Origin: Paramacrobiotus metropolitanus
Taxonomy: Eukaryota; Tardigrada; Eutardigrada; Parachela; Macrobiotidae
Reading direction: 5' to 3'
DNA: 64,000 bases
NCBI RefSeq assembly: GCF_019649055.1
Contig: NW_026570234.1
Span: forward strand, 682,001 to 746,000
In this document: piece by piece, positions 47,101-59,278 of the stretch
How positions within the stretch are numbered: the stretch's first letter is position 1
Layout: each line of letters begins with the position of its first letter
The notes under the pieces: model-generated
What the model was told of the DNA's origin: nothing
The model's input: only the letters and a program-made list of their open reading frames with translations
Database searches by the model: none
Made by a program: the position numbers and the translations under genes

Positions 47101-49965
47101 TTATCACAATGAATGGACTGAATTCCACGTTGAATCTGATAAATGGATTCAATCTTAATGCGGTGATCGACAGCCAGAAAGCGCAACAGAATGCTCAACC
47201 CGTCCCGCAGCAGCCCGCCCCGGTGCCCGCTCCGCCGCCCCCCGTACAGTCGACTTCCACGACTGGCGAGCTTGAGCCGACGTCGATGCAAAAACTGCAG
47301 CAACATTTGCAGCAGAAGCTGTTAATGCAGATGCAGCAGAAGCAGGAAAAGAAGGTGCTGGAGAACTCGCCGGTTGCGACGTCAAATTGCTCGGGTGACC
47401 GCTTTCCGATGCAAAATGGTTACGCGTTGGGTGGTGCGGCATACGATGAAGAGAATAGTGGTATGTGTGTGGACAGTGTCATGACGGATGAGAGTATGGC
47501 ACAGAATGGGGCCAATGTGGAGGAGGATGATGGGAAAAGACATTTGATGCTCGGTAATAACCCATCAGCGACTAAGGTCGAAAGTGCCGGAAATTGTTTT
47601 GCTCCGCATTGCTCGTTTCCGCCTTCGACGACGGATTGTATCAAAAGCGAAGCCATTGATGACGTCCTGGAGATACTCATTCGAAATGGAGGTAAGAATA
47701 ACGCTGTTGCGTTCAGATTTAATTGGATTTCGTTAGTGATTTGTTTTACGGTACGTGCTGGAAACGAAAAAGAACGAAACGAAGTAACTTTGTAACGAAG
47801 AAAGACATTACAGGTTAATCAGATTAAGTTTGAAGTTGCAAGATCGCTATGAATATGATTACTTTTCTAAGCCGATCAACGGACACACTGTCACTAGTAA
47901 ATGCTTCTTTTGCACTGCCCTAGTGACTGCTGTGGTGCCTGGCAAGGGTGGTGATATTGTCTGTTCCCACGGTGCATTTTGCGGTTACGTTTTTTAACAC
48001 CACTGTTAATAGTGTTGTTGAATTATACTCTCTTGTTGGCATGTGGTGTGCGTGTTGATTGAGGATTTCATATGCCGAGGTATTACTTCGTAACTGCGGA
48101 GTCGAAAATGAGAAATTTTACGTGCTTCCGCATAACGGCTGCTGGACGCTGCACTGTCAATATGCCTCGGCCTGCATTAATAACCAGGCTAATTTGAGAT
48201 GTTTTCGACATAAGATGAATCGTTAACGATGTGACGCGGTAATTTTTTCTCTGTTGGTATAAATGGCATATGAGTCATTTTGTTTTTTCTTTAAGAATAC
48301 CGCAGGCATTTTTGAAACTATTTCGGTATGCGACAAAGGTGACGTTGACCGCTTCTGCCGGGTGCACGTGGTGGAAAAAATCGGATGGAAGACGTGCATT
48401 ATGCGGGATTAGTAATAGCTGAATTAAAATGTGCTGGCTTAGCGGCATCAATGGATAAGTGGCTGCAGTTTTGTTCACAAGTACAGTTTTATATTCGGTT
48501 TGTTTAATTTGAACTCTTACGCAATAGATCAGTTAAGGAAGACAGGCGCATCTGAAATTATACGCTCATGTGCAAGAACTTTGTGTCGACCGGAGAACTC
48601 GACATCTGTTGACATTAAAACTGCTGCTACTGCTTTTTCGAGATAATTACTTCCAAGTGATTCAAGTGAGCGGGGGTTAGGTTAAGGCAGAATCAAGAGC
48701 TTTTGCAATGCAAAGTAGAAAAAAGTTTTGCTAAAATTGTGCTCGAAGAACATTTTAGTGGTTTAAAAAATGTTTTCGTATTAATATTACTGTATTGAAA
48801 AGGTAAATGCACTTCTATGATCTATCCAAAAGCTTAGAAGCATACTGATACTGCATCTGCATTAGCGTTTTTATATTGTGTCTTACTAGAAAATTACTTA
48901 TACAATTTCTTTAATTATTAGCAAATGCAGTCAAGTTCATGTAATATTTCATGGAAACACATTGATCGCAACGGCTACTTTTTGTTTGTTTTTATTAAAC
49001 TGCTGTATAGGCTTTACTAAAAATCATCATAGTTCGCAGTCATTAAGTTTGTTTACCGAAATAACATATTATTCACTTCTGTAACAACAATTTTATTTGT
49101 AGAACTCCCTCCTAGTGCTGCACAGGACGCTTTGCCCAAGAGTGTCATTCTCCAGCATTCGCCCAAACCGCCGCAGTCCGCAAAGAATCCCATGGTGTCA
49201 GCCAGCAATAATTATTATGATCGTCGCCTTTCCAATCCCAGTAGCACATCCTTTTTGTATTCGGACCAGCCTAGCCCGCCCAGCAACACATTTCCATTGC
49301 CTCCTATTAGCAGTATCAGTCCAGCTAACCATGGCTCTCCGGTGTCACAGCACAACAACAGCGCCGACACCGCCGATCTCAATGCCATCCAGCAGCAGCT
49401 GGCGCTGCTGGAATATCTGAATAATCAGCAGCAGCAGCAGTCTATGGCACATGATCATCACGACGTATCTCAGGTCCCCATGAATCCCTCCATGGACTAT
49501 TCAACAGATGCCGCGATGTATTATAATAATGCATTTAATGATACGAGTAATAGTGGCCATAATAATCATCTCGCCGGCAATCAGTCGATGAATGATGACG
49601 ATATTTCGGCCCTGCTGGATAGCTGGCTGGCCGGGAATGGGGGCTTTCTGGGCAATTCCGCTGGTATGGATATGGGCCACATGGGAGACCGCTCCGCTCT
49701 CAGTGTGTCGCCGTTCCGTCATGAAGAAATGCAAGCGGATACCCCATCATTCCATGACGTGACGGCTGGTCATAGTGCGATGGATGAGAGTTTCCTTGGC
49801 ACGAATGCCGATTCGATGTTTGACATGTTCTTCGGGGACCTGTCAGCCCATCCAACCAGCGTGGCTGGCAATCCCACTGGCGGCTATTTGGCGGGGATTA
49901 ACACGATAGCCGGGCAGAATGTCGGTGCGTCCATGTTCTGGCCGGAATCGGAGCAGATGTTGTAA
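38154..49965 (+). CDS. Mrtf: Myocardin-related transcription factor (MRTF/MAL), actin-regulated SRF coactivator
   Basis: Eight coding exons: 38154-38358, 38436-38501, 42963-43018, 43146-43221, 43488-43661, 44184-44315, 45559-47691, 49103-49965 (1,234 aa). MRTF binds G-actin through RPEL motifs and, when actin polymerises, enters the nucleus to activate SRF targets. Three RPEL motifs are visible: LMLRRPVNQLVDQGIMP (69-90), IQRRPDREALVQQHILE (about 113-134) and IAHRPGPLELVQENIL (about 160-176), with the linkers AFFEQRRHLERAR and RKLKRAKLADYL. Next come the basic PQKTRTIKFHEYKGPP box (about 360), LLLKQQQLFLQWELE, a SAP domain (about 540-578), a glutamine-rich leucine-zipper helix (about 813-835) and an acidic/Asn-rich C-terminus that would be the activation domain. 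The exon ending at 44315 appears to use a GC donor. The Met is the first in-frame ATG of its exon; upstream alternative starts cannot be excluded. Confidence 0.95.
38502..42962. other. MRTF intron 2 (4.5 kb)
   Basis: A long intron between the RPEL1 exon and the next exon. No nested gene or transposon is supported on either strand. It might hold an alternative promoter, as animal MRTF genes often have, but nothing in the sequence shows this. Confidence 0.6.
43662..44183. other. MRTF intron 5
   Basis: A 522-nt phase-1 intron. No other feature seen. Confidence 0.75.
44316..45558 (+). other. MRTF intron 6, probable GC-AG intron
   Basis: The upstream exon needs to end in phase 1. The best candidate is AAAG followed by GCACGT, a GC donor. 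A competing GT donor at 44271 (GGCA followed by GTAGTT) would remove 45 nt of Ser-rich coding sequence. The acceptor TTTACAG at 45552-45558 is strong. No other feature seen in the 1.2 kb. Confidence 0.5.
47692..49102. other. MRTF intron 7
   Basis: A 1.4-kb phase-1 intron with a GTAAGA donor and TTTGTAG acceptor. No other feature recognised. Confidence 0.75.
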
Positions 49966-50626
49966 AGCACGAAAATGATCGGTGCAGTATTTTGGGGACT
50001 GTTTGTTTTGTCTTTCGATGGAGGGGAATATGGATGCCGTACCGGGATGTTGGCTGTTGGCAGACGGTTCCCTGTTTTGTCCCAGAGTGCGATTGACCTC
50101 TGGCAAGTGGTGCTCGTTTCTCCCGGTGGACTGGAGCAGCTGGAGAGTGGCTCTGGGCCGGATAAAGGATGGTTGTGTATAATGTATTTTATGCGTGAGA
50201 ATTTCTGAAGGAGTTTTTTTGCAATGGTTTACACTATTGATTCCTATGGAAGTATTGTTGTCTGTGAGCGTTAGTGTAGTACACACACTACCCTTGTAAT
50301 TTTGACCCGATTCCGTAATATGTATGCGTTGTTGTACCTGTTGTGTATGATTTTTCGTTTTTTTTTATTTGTATGTTATGAAGTTGAATCTAATCCTTAC
50401 TACCGTTTAAGCGGTCGCTGGTGCCTTAGACACAAACTGCCAATGCCAAAATTATTAAAATTGATTTTGAGATCGCAGATAGCGTTTGCGTAATCATAAA
50501 AACAACTGCAACTAAAACTCAAAAATGACTTATAATTTAATTAATGTTTTTTAAACAACACCAGTTTTTAATAAATAAAACGTTAATCTTCAGCAAGCAC
50601 AGATGAATAATTATTGACCTGCTGAC
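49966..50626. other. MRTF 3' UTR and convergent spacer
   Basis: Contains the MRTF 3' UTR and ends at two overlapping AATAAA signals at 50570-50579, only about 50 nt from the stop codon of the opposing gene. Short frames here are not supported as genes. Confidence 0.6.
50570..50579 (+). promoter_or_regulatory. MRTF poly(A) signals (two overlapping AATAAA)
   Basis: AATAAATAAA about 605 nt after the MRTF stop. Two overlapping canonical hexamers make this the best 3' end for the gene. Confidence 0.6.
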
Positions 50627-52430
50627 TTATAGTTCGGTAACCTTTACGCAGACAAGTTCAGGAAAGATGTGGCGTATTCTTGTTATTACAGCCTCTCGTA
50701 TAATAATATTCTCCTCTTTTTCGGGATCTAGCGAGTCTTGAATCCATTGCTTCAGATCGAGTTGCATTAATTCGTCGTCTCCAAAATCGAAAACTTCGTC
50801 AAATTCGTCGAACAGCACGATAAGCTGGTCCATTCGCAACTTTTTGTCTTCCATGTCAAGGTTACGCAGGAAATACTCCAGAGTCCATTGTATTTCTTTT
50901 GTTTTCCGTCGTTGAGCCCCTCGTCTCTGTAAACTCTCCCGAAAACTTTTGGTGATATCTGACTTGGTTGAATCTGAAAAGAATTATGCATAAAACATGT
51001 GGCCGCGTACTTTGCACGAGCACCGGTATTTTAAGTAGCCAGGCTATTATTTATAACAATGACATATCGTAACTTGTAGAAGTGTTTTTGATTTCTGTTC
51101 CAATAGATTACTATGGAAGTGAGTGCAATTATCAAATGACACTGCTGCCCACTGACTGTACGTAATGTGTCTGTCTACTAATCATTTAAAGAATATCAGA
51201 TAACTCCAAGAAGTACTAATGTAATTTTTTTATCAATCGCTTGAACAGAATTTATTCTGAACAAACCAGCTAGTATAGCTACATACATACGTACGCGAAG
51301 CTTGTAGGGGAGGAGACTCTTTTATAGATTTTGTTTTGCTTGAATTCGGCATTATCACAAGGCATTCCTCTTCCGCTAACCTCGTAAGCAGACTGATTAT
51401 CTCAACGTGGGATAAAGGCATTTGACTATGGGTTCTTTACAACTGTAAAAAACAAAAAGCCCTTTGCGTACTTTTACAATGTTGCTGTAATACAAAATTT
51501 TGAGATTTACTCCATTATGCTGGATTTTTCTGTGCGTACAAATACGTCCTAATTTACAATCAGAGTAGCGGCAACATCGACGTTTGCCAACGGGAAGAAG
51601 ATTCCGGGATCAAGCAAATAAATTCTTGCAACAACTGGTCAAGGGCATCTCGACTGATATGGAAAAATAATTCCAGCTGACCATATGAGCAATTATAATA
51701 ATATTATGTGTTCGGTTTACCAATTAAATGCCATCCTGATACACCATTGCGGTGCGATCATAAAAAAACCTTTCTAACTGTGTTTTTCTTATGAATATTC
51801 TGTACTACCTGTAAATTTAAATTTTATAACGTTAACAGAGGCACTTGTTGGCGTATTTAGTGTGTTCACCTGTTGCGCTGCAATGTCGGAGAATCTTAGT
51901 CTACGAACAACACTAACTTGTAACCGTCGTGATAAGATAAATACAAACAAAGGCCGGTTTAGCTATGATAGAGAACGCATGGTACAATGTACAGCGTTTT
52001 ATTTGGATTGACTGTTGCATACAATAACTAACAAATTCACTTCCAAAATTTATCTTTAAACTGCTGTTATTGACTTAAAAGCGGTGCAAGCAAAGTTGCC
52101 TTTCCATTCGCAATCGGTAATCATAAAGCTGAAGCTACATAAAATTTGCACGAGTTAAACTGCCGCGTACCTGTGCGCTCATAAAATAATAATTTGTTTT
52201 CATAATTCATAAATTTATGTATTGTATTCAGGGTCAACAATTGCAACCTATCCAGTACGAGAAGGTTTGGAAAATGTCTGAAGCCATACATCTCGATGCG
52301 AGAATTAAATCTGTAAGCACAATAATGAGATGTCACGTCAAAATGTCAATGTACTTATATTCACGGCAGTAATTCTGTTCCATAATTCCCTCTATCACAC
52401 ATAGAACTAAGGCCATGATATGACAGCTTC
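50627..52430 (-). CDS. Partly resolved multi-exon gene, helical protein of unknown function
   Basis: Exons I can support, in transcript order: 52310-52171 (FNSRIEMYGFRHFPNLLVLD...), one near 51690-51570 (QLELFFHISRDALDQLL...), 51434-51295 (QMPLSHVEIISLLTRLAEEE...) and 50973-50627. The last two join in phase and give an acidic, strongly helical C-terminus (EIQWTLEYFLRNLDMEDKKL, FDEFDEVFDF, ending VCVKVTEL). LSHVEIISLLTRLAEEECLVI could be a winged-helix-like segment. A further exon may lie near 52430-52358 (KLSYHGLSSMCDRGNY). I could not close the reading frame between the middle exons or find a start, and the poly(A) signal of the upstream corin-like gene at 52549 limits space for more exons. 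It may be a short gene with missed exons or a decayed copy. Boundaries are approximate. Confidence 0.45.
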
Positions 52431-52548
52431 TGTATCTATATATCGTATTATTCGTAGTTTCGCACACCTATCAATATTGTGTGCAATGTGCAATTAGTCA
52501 CTGAAAAATGAAAAATTTTACAGAAAATATCACTAACGAAATATAATT

Positions 52549-52554
52549 TTTATT
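52549..52554 (-). promoter_or_regulatory. Candidate poly(A) signal of the corin-like gene
   Basis: Minus-strand AATAAA about 105 nt after the stop codon at 52658. Confidence 0.5.
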
Positions 52555-52657
52555 TTACGAATACATAATCTGAGCACGTTGCTCACATGTAAGCTAAGTA
52601 CACATTGGTGAGAGAGGTCATCGATGTAAAAAAACGTCAATTTTTCTGGCTATAAAT

Positions 52658-55600
52658 TTATGGCGATACGCTATCAGAATTGGTGAATTCCCGCAATATC
52701 CACCCAAGATGCTGATCTACTCGAGAATACAAAGCATACATCCTGACGAAATTGCCAGTTACTCGCGTTTTATAGCCAGCTAGAACGCCTTTAAGATCCC
52801 ATTTGGAGCCGTCGGGTGAAGCACACACCAGTACGCCTCCAGGATCCGACAACATATTGGAGCTTTCACGGTTGGACACCCGCACACAAATTAACGAGTC
52901 CAACGGCTCCTGAATCCGTGTCCACAAAGTGCGGCTGCAATCTTCCGGTGATACGATTTGCATTTCCCGTCCAACGTGCAACTCGGAGGGGTAGGGAATG
53001 TTTGCCGCTGCAATTTTTTTTAATTATCAGTCTTATTTTATTCAAAGCATAAGGTTTATGTTTTTGATACAGCGAATATCTGTAGATATGCATGCAGTAA
53101 GTTTTTTGTGGTTATATCCGCATGTAGGTAGCAAAGATAGCGAGATTATGAACAGTGAGTTTTTTCTATATGGGAACAAATTATAATAAGTGAATTACTT
53201 TGGGACATTATTTTTTACAAAAAAGTAATGTATGTAGTGCTGGAACTTAAAATTTCTGTAACCTTATAACATTTACCTATACTTCTAGCACAGCTAACAC
53301 GAACCAGTACTTTGTACAGAGTATCCTGTATCGCTGTTTAGTTGCATACCACTGGTATTATTACGCGCAGTACTCATATAGTAGTTCAGACTGCAGAAAC
53401 AAACAAAACCGTTAATTGCGATTGTTAGCCGAGATGGGAGCAACAAACCTCTGTTGGAGGTAACGTTCCACCCCAGTGTCACACAATGCGCCAAGTCGAC
53501 TGTGCTCCCACTAACGTTGACCCCGGCAGCGGTTGGCAGTGTTGGCTGCAGTCGTGCATGGACAGCTGGCTGCACATTCGGATCCGGAAGACACAGAGGC
53601 CGCAGGTAATCATGACACTCTAGCCGACGATCCAAGCGGGCCAACAGTATTTCGTTGCGACCGCTTGATGTTGACGTTTCCGGTGGCATGGCGATCATTG
53701 TGATGTCACGGCTCTGCATCAACTTTGGATTGGTCCCTTGCCAATAAGGTCCGGCCAACACTTTGAAATAACCGTTCCTGTACAGCATCATATCGAGTCA
53801 GTATGTATCGGCAAAACTATTACGCAATACGTCAATATAAAAAAGAAATTTTATGGAAAATTAACGACGCTGTTAGTGAGCAGCATATGGAAATTAAAAC
53901 TCCCTGGACGAGGTATTTGCCCAAAACGTTTACGTAATGAAATACTGAAATACTGAAGAGTTTTCCCTTGCACGCACATATAAATATTTAAAAAGGAAGT
54001 ACAGTAACATAATTTATGTATTCATTACTTAGAGTTATTAATGCTAACAAATTTTGATGTTACAATAATTAAGGTCAACATTGCGTTAGTGGTACGTACT
54101 TGTCTATGCAGCCGGAAGAAGTGATCAGCCACAAAGGATGCACAATCACTGCACCACATCGTAACACCCAACTGCTCCATACACGCTTGTAAATCTGGGC
54201 CACAAAGGGGAAAAATTGTTCTTGCCGTTTAATAATCAGCTCTCCGTTTTCCGTCACCACCACGCCCTTGTTGCGATATAGTCGCGGTTCACACATCATC
54301 TCCGTGCAGTGCACGCGCAGGACATTACCGGACTGGCAGTTCTTCACCGGGACAAAGAAACGGGTGGGATCGCTGCCAACTAAGCGGGACGTCAAAGAAA
54401 AGAATTTGGCCTGTGTATTTTGCGGTGTCTTGGGTAAAGTCAGCGGCTCGGCATATAATAATCGGGCATATCCCAGATGGTTACACAGTGTAGTAGGAAT
54501 TTCGTATTCCGTCTGGAAGTCAAACGTGGGTGCCAGGCATACCGGGTGGAATTCTGTGCCCCAGCGACGCACCAACACAATTCCAGCCGGCCGGGTCAAT
54601 CCAACGTAGTCCACAGTGTCGGGAATAGAGTCGCCGTCTCCCAGTAAGCGCATACATTCCTCTTCGTCTTCTCCATTCGCGCAGTCTCTTATGCCGTCAC
54701 AAACCGACGTTCTACGAAAAAATTTTTCACTTTGTACATTTTAGCCATAATGATTAAATTAGCAGCCGATAAAAGCATTAGGCAGTGTAAAATTATTGGT
54801 TTTCATAATAATTCTGCTAGGGGCACAGGTTCAAATAACTAGCAGATAGGAACTTACAATACATTAACAACACTCCTCTATTTGTATTTTTTGCAAAAAC
54901 TTATCTGTTTACATATTTTAGTGATTAATAAGTTAATAATGAAAGTGTTGAATTATGCGGTTATATTATAAAAACTGAACATTAATTAAATCTATAGATC
55001 GGTATAGCAGTAAGATTACAAACTTATGAATGAAAACCACTAATTGATTGCATAAAGCAGTCTGCACCAGGTGACCCCGACAGGCGTATACCGACTCGCA
55101 ATGCATTTTGATTGTGAAAATATAGATATCGGTCATGTGCATATGTTTTAAATTATAATTAGCGTAACACACTTGTGTAGGCATCCGTAACCAGATCGCC
55201 AACACGCGTACTGGTCATTGGCATCGCAGTTAGCCGAGCATTCAATTTCATCGAGATTGTCGGCGCAATCTGGGAATCCGTCGCAGAATTTGTGCGACAC
55301 CAGATCGTCTAAGCAGTTGCAGTGCAGTGGTTCCGACGTGTCGGATGTGCAGGTATCCGTCCCGCGACAGATCTCCGTGCGATTCTTACATATCCCATCC
55401 GTACAGCGAATTTGTTCGGCATTACACCGGCAGAAGTACTCATCCGACAGATCGTCACAATCCGGAATCCCATTGCAGACCAGTGTTTCCGGTATACACC
55501 AGTCGTGGGTTTTATCAAAGCGAATGGAACTGTGGTTTAAACAAGCGAAAAATCTCGGCGGACAGTTCATGGCGCATTCCTCAAGCTCATCTGCAAAATG

Positions 55601-56926
55601 GAAATTAAAACACACTACATATACAAGTGTTACATAAGTCTGCGACGATTAATTTTGGAAAATAATTTGATTAATAATTACAGCAATGCACGACAACAGC
55701 AAACTTTTATAGGTCGTGCAGCGTGTGTCGAGAAAATAAAAGGAACAATAACTTATAAGTTTATAATTAATCCGAACGGTATTTTATAAACTTACAACTT
55801 TATTTTATAAGCATAATTATGTTATCGTATGAAACGTTATCGCTGGCATTCGCTGCACTGTAAATTGCTGGTCAAATTGTTGTATTTTATAGCATTTACC
55901 AGACCGGTCATCGCAGTCCACTTTCCCATCGCACCACACGGGAATCGGCAGACACTGATTAATACCGCAACGAAATGTGTACAATTCATTACAATCCACT
56001 TCCACCCCAAGAGGTACATCGAAGCCAGCACTTTTTTGTTTATTGCCATCATACGGATCGGGCAGTGATAGCAAATCGTTTCCAAATGACGGCGAATCCG
56101 GTGCAATCCCCACGGTCACATCTCCTACCCGCACGCCAATTCGTGGAGCATGCTGGATTTCTTGATTAGCGTTTGCGGGCACAGAATGTACTGTTGACGC
56201 ACGAACTAAAAGACATTAATAATCGCAAAGTGTGATGAATTAAAGTTTTGCTTGAAATTCCAGTTCCTGGATATTGGGTTTTCTGTATTACATACTTTTC
56301 CAGTATGTACACAATATTCAGAAAACTGAATTAAATCATGTAAATTAAAGAATCTTGACTTTTATTGATTCTTATACAGAAGATATTTATAGTAAAGCAT
56401 CTCTTCTTCACTCACAAGCAAAATACAAGCCAATAATCCCGCCAATAATTATCAGAATGATGGCCAGGAATGTCGACGCCAGGCATAATCGTTCGTGACC
56501 TTTCCAGACCCCTCTAAACCACTGCCATTTGCCCGATGGCTCATAGCCTTTATCGGATTCGGAATGTCCGGCTAAGACATGACTGAAGATGCTGCGTTTT
56601 TGATAGTTTAAAATGGCTAAATTCCTAATGGGAGTAAACGGTTCATCCTGTGTGGACAGAATGGAGCGGCGCGTACTGTCCGACGCGGAAGACGGAGAGT
56701 CTCGGCAGTAGTGATCCATCACAGAAGTGGGATGAGTATAGGATGAATCAGGCGGTCCCGACAAAGATTCCGACTCAAAATTATTACAATCATCCGCAGG
56801 GTGAGTACCATGGTCATCCAGCTGTGCCAGGCCGCCTGCAGAGCGACGTGCCGGTGCTTGTCGGAAGAAAATCTGTGGAGACGGTGGGGCCGGTAACTGG
56901 CGAGCCAGCTGCGATGACATGGGCAT
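52658..56926 (-). CDS. Corin-like type II transmembrane protein with a catalytically dead serine-protease domain
   Basis: Six exons in transcript order: 56926-56416, 56205-55900, 55590-55173, 54711-54100, 53777-53449, 53007-52658 (841 aa); all phases match. A cytoplasmic N-terminus of about 145 residues is followed by a TM helix (about 148-169, FLAIILIIIGGIIGLYF), several LDL-receptor class A modules (from about 238 to 440; for example IPDCDDLSDEYFC, FPDCADNLDEIEC, IRDCANGEDEEEC), a degenerate SRCR-like segment (about 450-490) and a trypsin-fold domain (about 575-835). This order resembles corin and other TMPRSS proteins, without a visible frizzled domain. The catalytic triad is lost: WLITSSGC has Gly612 for His57, NEILLARL has Glu658 for Asp102, and LSDPGGVLVC has Pro781 for Ser195. 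The RIVGG activation site is also absent. It is therefore probably a binding or decoy protein, not a protease. The Met at 56926 is the first true ATG in frame. Confidence 0.87.
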
Positions 56927-59278
56927 GCATATGTACAAAACTAAATCCAAATTAAGTAATTGCTAATTTGTTGTGTTAACCGTCGGATGTCGTAATATTA
57001 CGCTAATTAAAGACTACATCTGATTTCAAAAATAATCGGCAACAAATTATTTATCAACACAAATACACAATTATCAGAAACTAAAGAAACATGCGACAAT
57101 TAAATGCAGCTAAAATTAGAAATCTTCCTGCAGCTCCAGCGCATCATTTCTAAAGCGCAACAAATGCATAGGTAATCGTTGCAGCTGACAACTAGCGACG
57201 GCAAGGGTGCGGCATAGAACTGAACATATGTCACAAACATGATCAGCATAACGATGCAACGTACCTAAGTGTACAACGAGGTAAGGTAATATGATCGGTT
57301 AATCACAGTTGCATTGTTCAGAGTTATGGCGATTTTGTCCAAAATGAAATTTAATAGCAAATATGATGGCGTCCTTGGGAAAACAAAAAGACACACGTTA
57401 ATGATGCAATATATACCATAAAATGACGTTTCGCGTTGATTTTGACGAATAAGATGGACATGTGCTAGTCGCCATCGCGAGTGACTGCAAAAGAAGATAG
57501 ACATGCCGATACAAAATATAGACAATCAGACATCCCGCAGAATGATGAAGGTTAATTGTTATTTTAAGTACTCAGATGTCTAGATGTCGTACCGGCTGTA
57601 CCAGCGCATGTAAGTAAAAAACTGTATCTATCTGCTTCGATGTTACCATTCTAGCGTTAATATGGATGACAGTGTAATCTTAAAAGTATTCGTTTCTAGC
57701 TCTGACATTAATTGTGAATTGTATGTATAATATAAACGCAGGCATACCAGTATGAGTTTCGGCAATAGAGTCGTGAATAGACACGGTAGAAAACTGCCGG
57801 TGAAAAAAATTGGAAAGTGCTAAGTGGACAGGCGTAAACGAATTCAGAGTGCAGTGCGAAATCAACGGTAAAATTGTAAGTCAACAAATCAGCACGTATC
57901 TGCATAGTTCTGCACATGCTGTAATTCTACGTTGAAACAAAGTTACGGAATTCCTAAAATTACACCATATCACCATCTTTAACAGGAATCGCAACTCAAT
58001 TTTGCATATGAATTTCACATATTTTATTTTTCACTAAATCAAGATGCCTGCCACTGCCTAATGTGGATTCCGTACCCGGCTTCCTGGAGGTTACAGATTT
58101 TGCAAAAGTATGCAGTGTGATACATGTCACTAATCTACAGCTATATATAATAATGTCAAAAGAGTGTGATCCTTTGTTTGATTATAACTGCCGTAATACA
58201 GCGAAAATTTCAATTTTTAATGGCAGTTTTAAAGGCATTCAAAATAAATACGTATTTTTCATTCATGCACCCTATCCACTTTAGGTAAACGAGGATCTAG
58301 CGGGTTGGTTAAGGCCAGGACTATGCTTTGGTAGATCAAATTAACGCGTAGGACAATAATTATTGTAAAGTAAAGTAGTTAAGATCTACTATACTTTCGG
58401 ACACGCAGAATTAATTGTAGTAAACATGGCGTTCACCATAACGCGTGTAAAAATTTACGGCATTATTAAATATTGGTAAAAAACTGCAAACAACACAAAC
58501 AACTTGCTCGAATTCGGCAACGACGCGGATTTGCGGGATTTCATAATAGCTGATCAGCAACAAACATTTCAACTCGCGCAGCATCTCTGTGTGTTAATAA
58601 ACTCACAGTCTAGTACAGTGAGCGCGCAAAGGAATTTTTCGTGTTGACATTACTGGTGCATGTGTTTCTAGTGGTGAATTGTGATTGAAATGGGGTGCCA
58701 AATGTGTTTAGCCATGTCAGAATGTAGTACTGTTGAACCGTTCGACGGGCAACATTAGTTTCCGTAATACATTTGCTGTAGCATAATTGTTGCTGCGTAT
58801 ATACGGCGATAAATATACACCACGGCAAGAAAGATATCAGTTCGGTGGTGGCCCGGCGAATATATGACTATACGACCAACTCCCATCAAAATCCGAATGG
58901 TTAATATTAACACTTGGTTTATACATTATGTGCCGTTGCCGACACGGAGAAGTTGAAAAGTCACCTAACATTATAGAAAATTGTTGATACACTATCAGCT
59001 TTTATGCAGAGGCTAAATGAGTGCAACCGAGTGTTGCTGGCTGGTGGCTGCTGACTGATCGGAACGGCGTGGAATATATCAAAATCTACGTAATCTGTTT
59101 TATTACAGCGTCTTAACGCAGTGTGCGCGCGCTACCAAATCGACCATTTTACACATGCACACAGCTCCATAAAGTGGAAATTGAATTATGACGTGCACTT
59201 AACGCATTGGAGATCAGATGTCCGACGAATGTTCTAATTTGGCTTCATTGGACTGATCCGACAAGTTTTTTTCCCAAT
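56927..59278. other. Head-to-head spacer between the corin-like gene and Rho
   Basis: 2.4 kb with short ORFs but no supported gene. It should contain the divergent promoters of the two flanking genes. No repeats of note. Confidence 0.5.

Noticed and set aside
49975-50286. ORFs on both strands just past the MRTF stop
   Set aside because: They lie in the MRTF 3' UTR, before its poly(A) signals, and have no recognisable motif.
52171-52310. Possible Vps33/Sec1-family exon (IEMYGFRHFPNLLVLDRLQLL)
   Set aside because: The pattern is faintly like the YGY..LL.L..L segment of Vps33, but the following exons do not match that family and there is no room for its N-terminal 450 residues. I left the gene unnamed.
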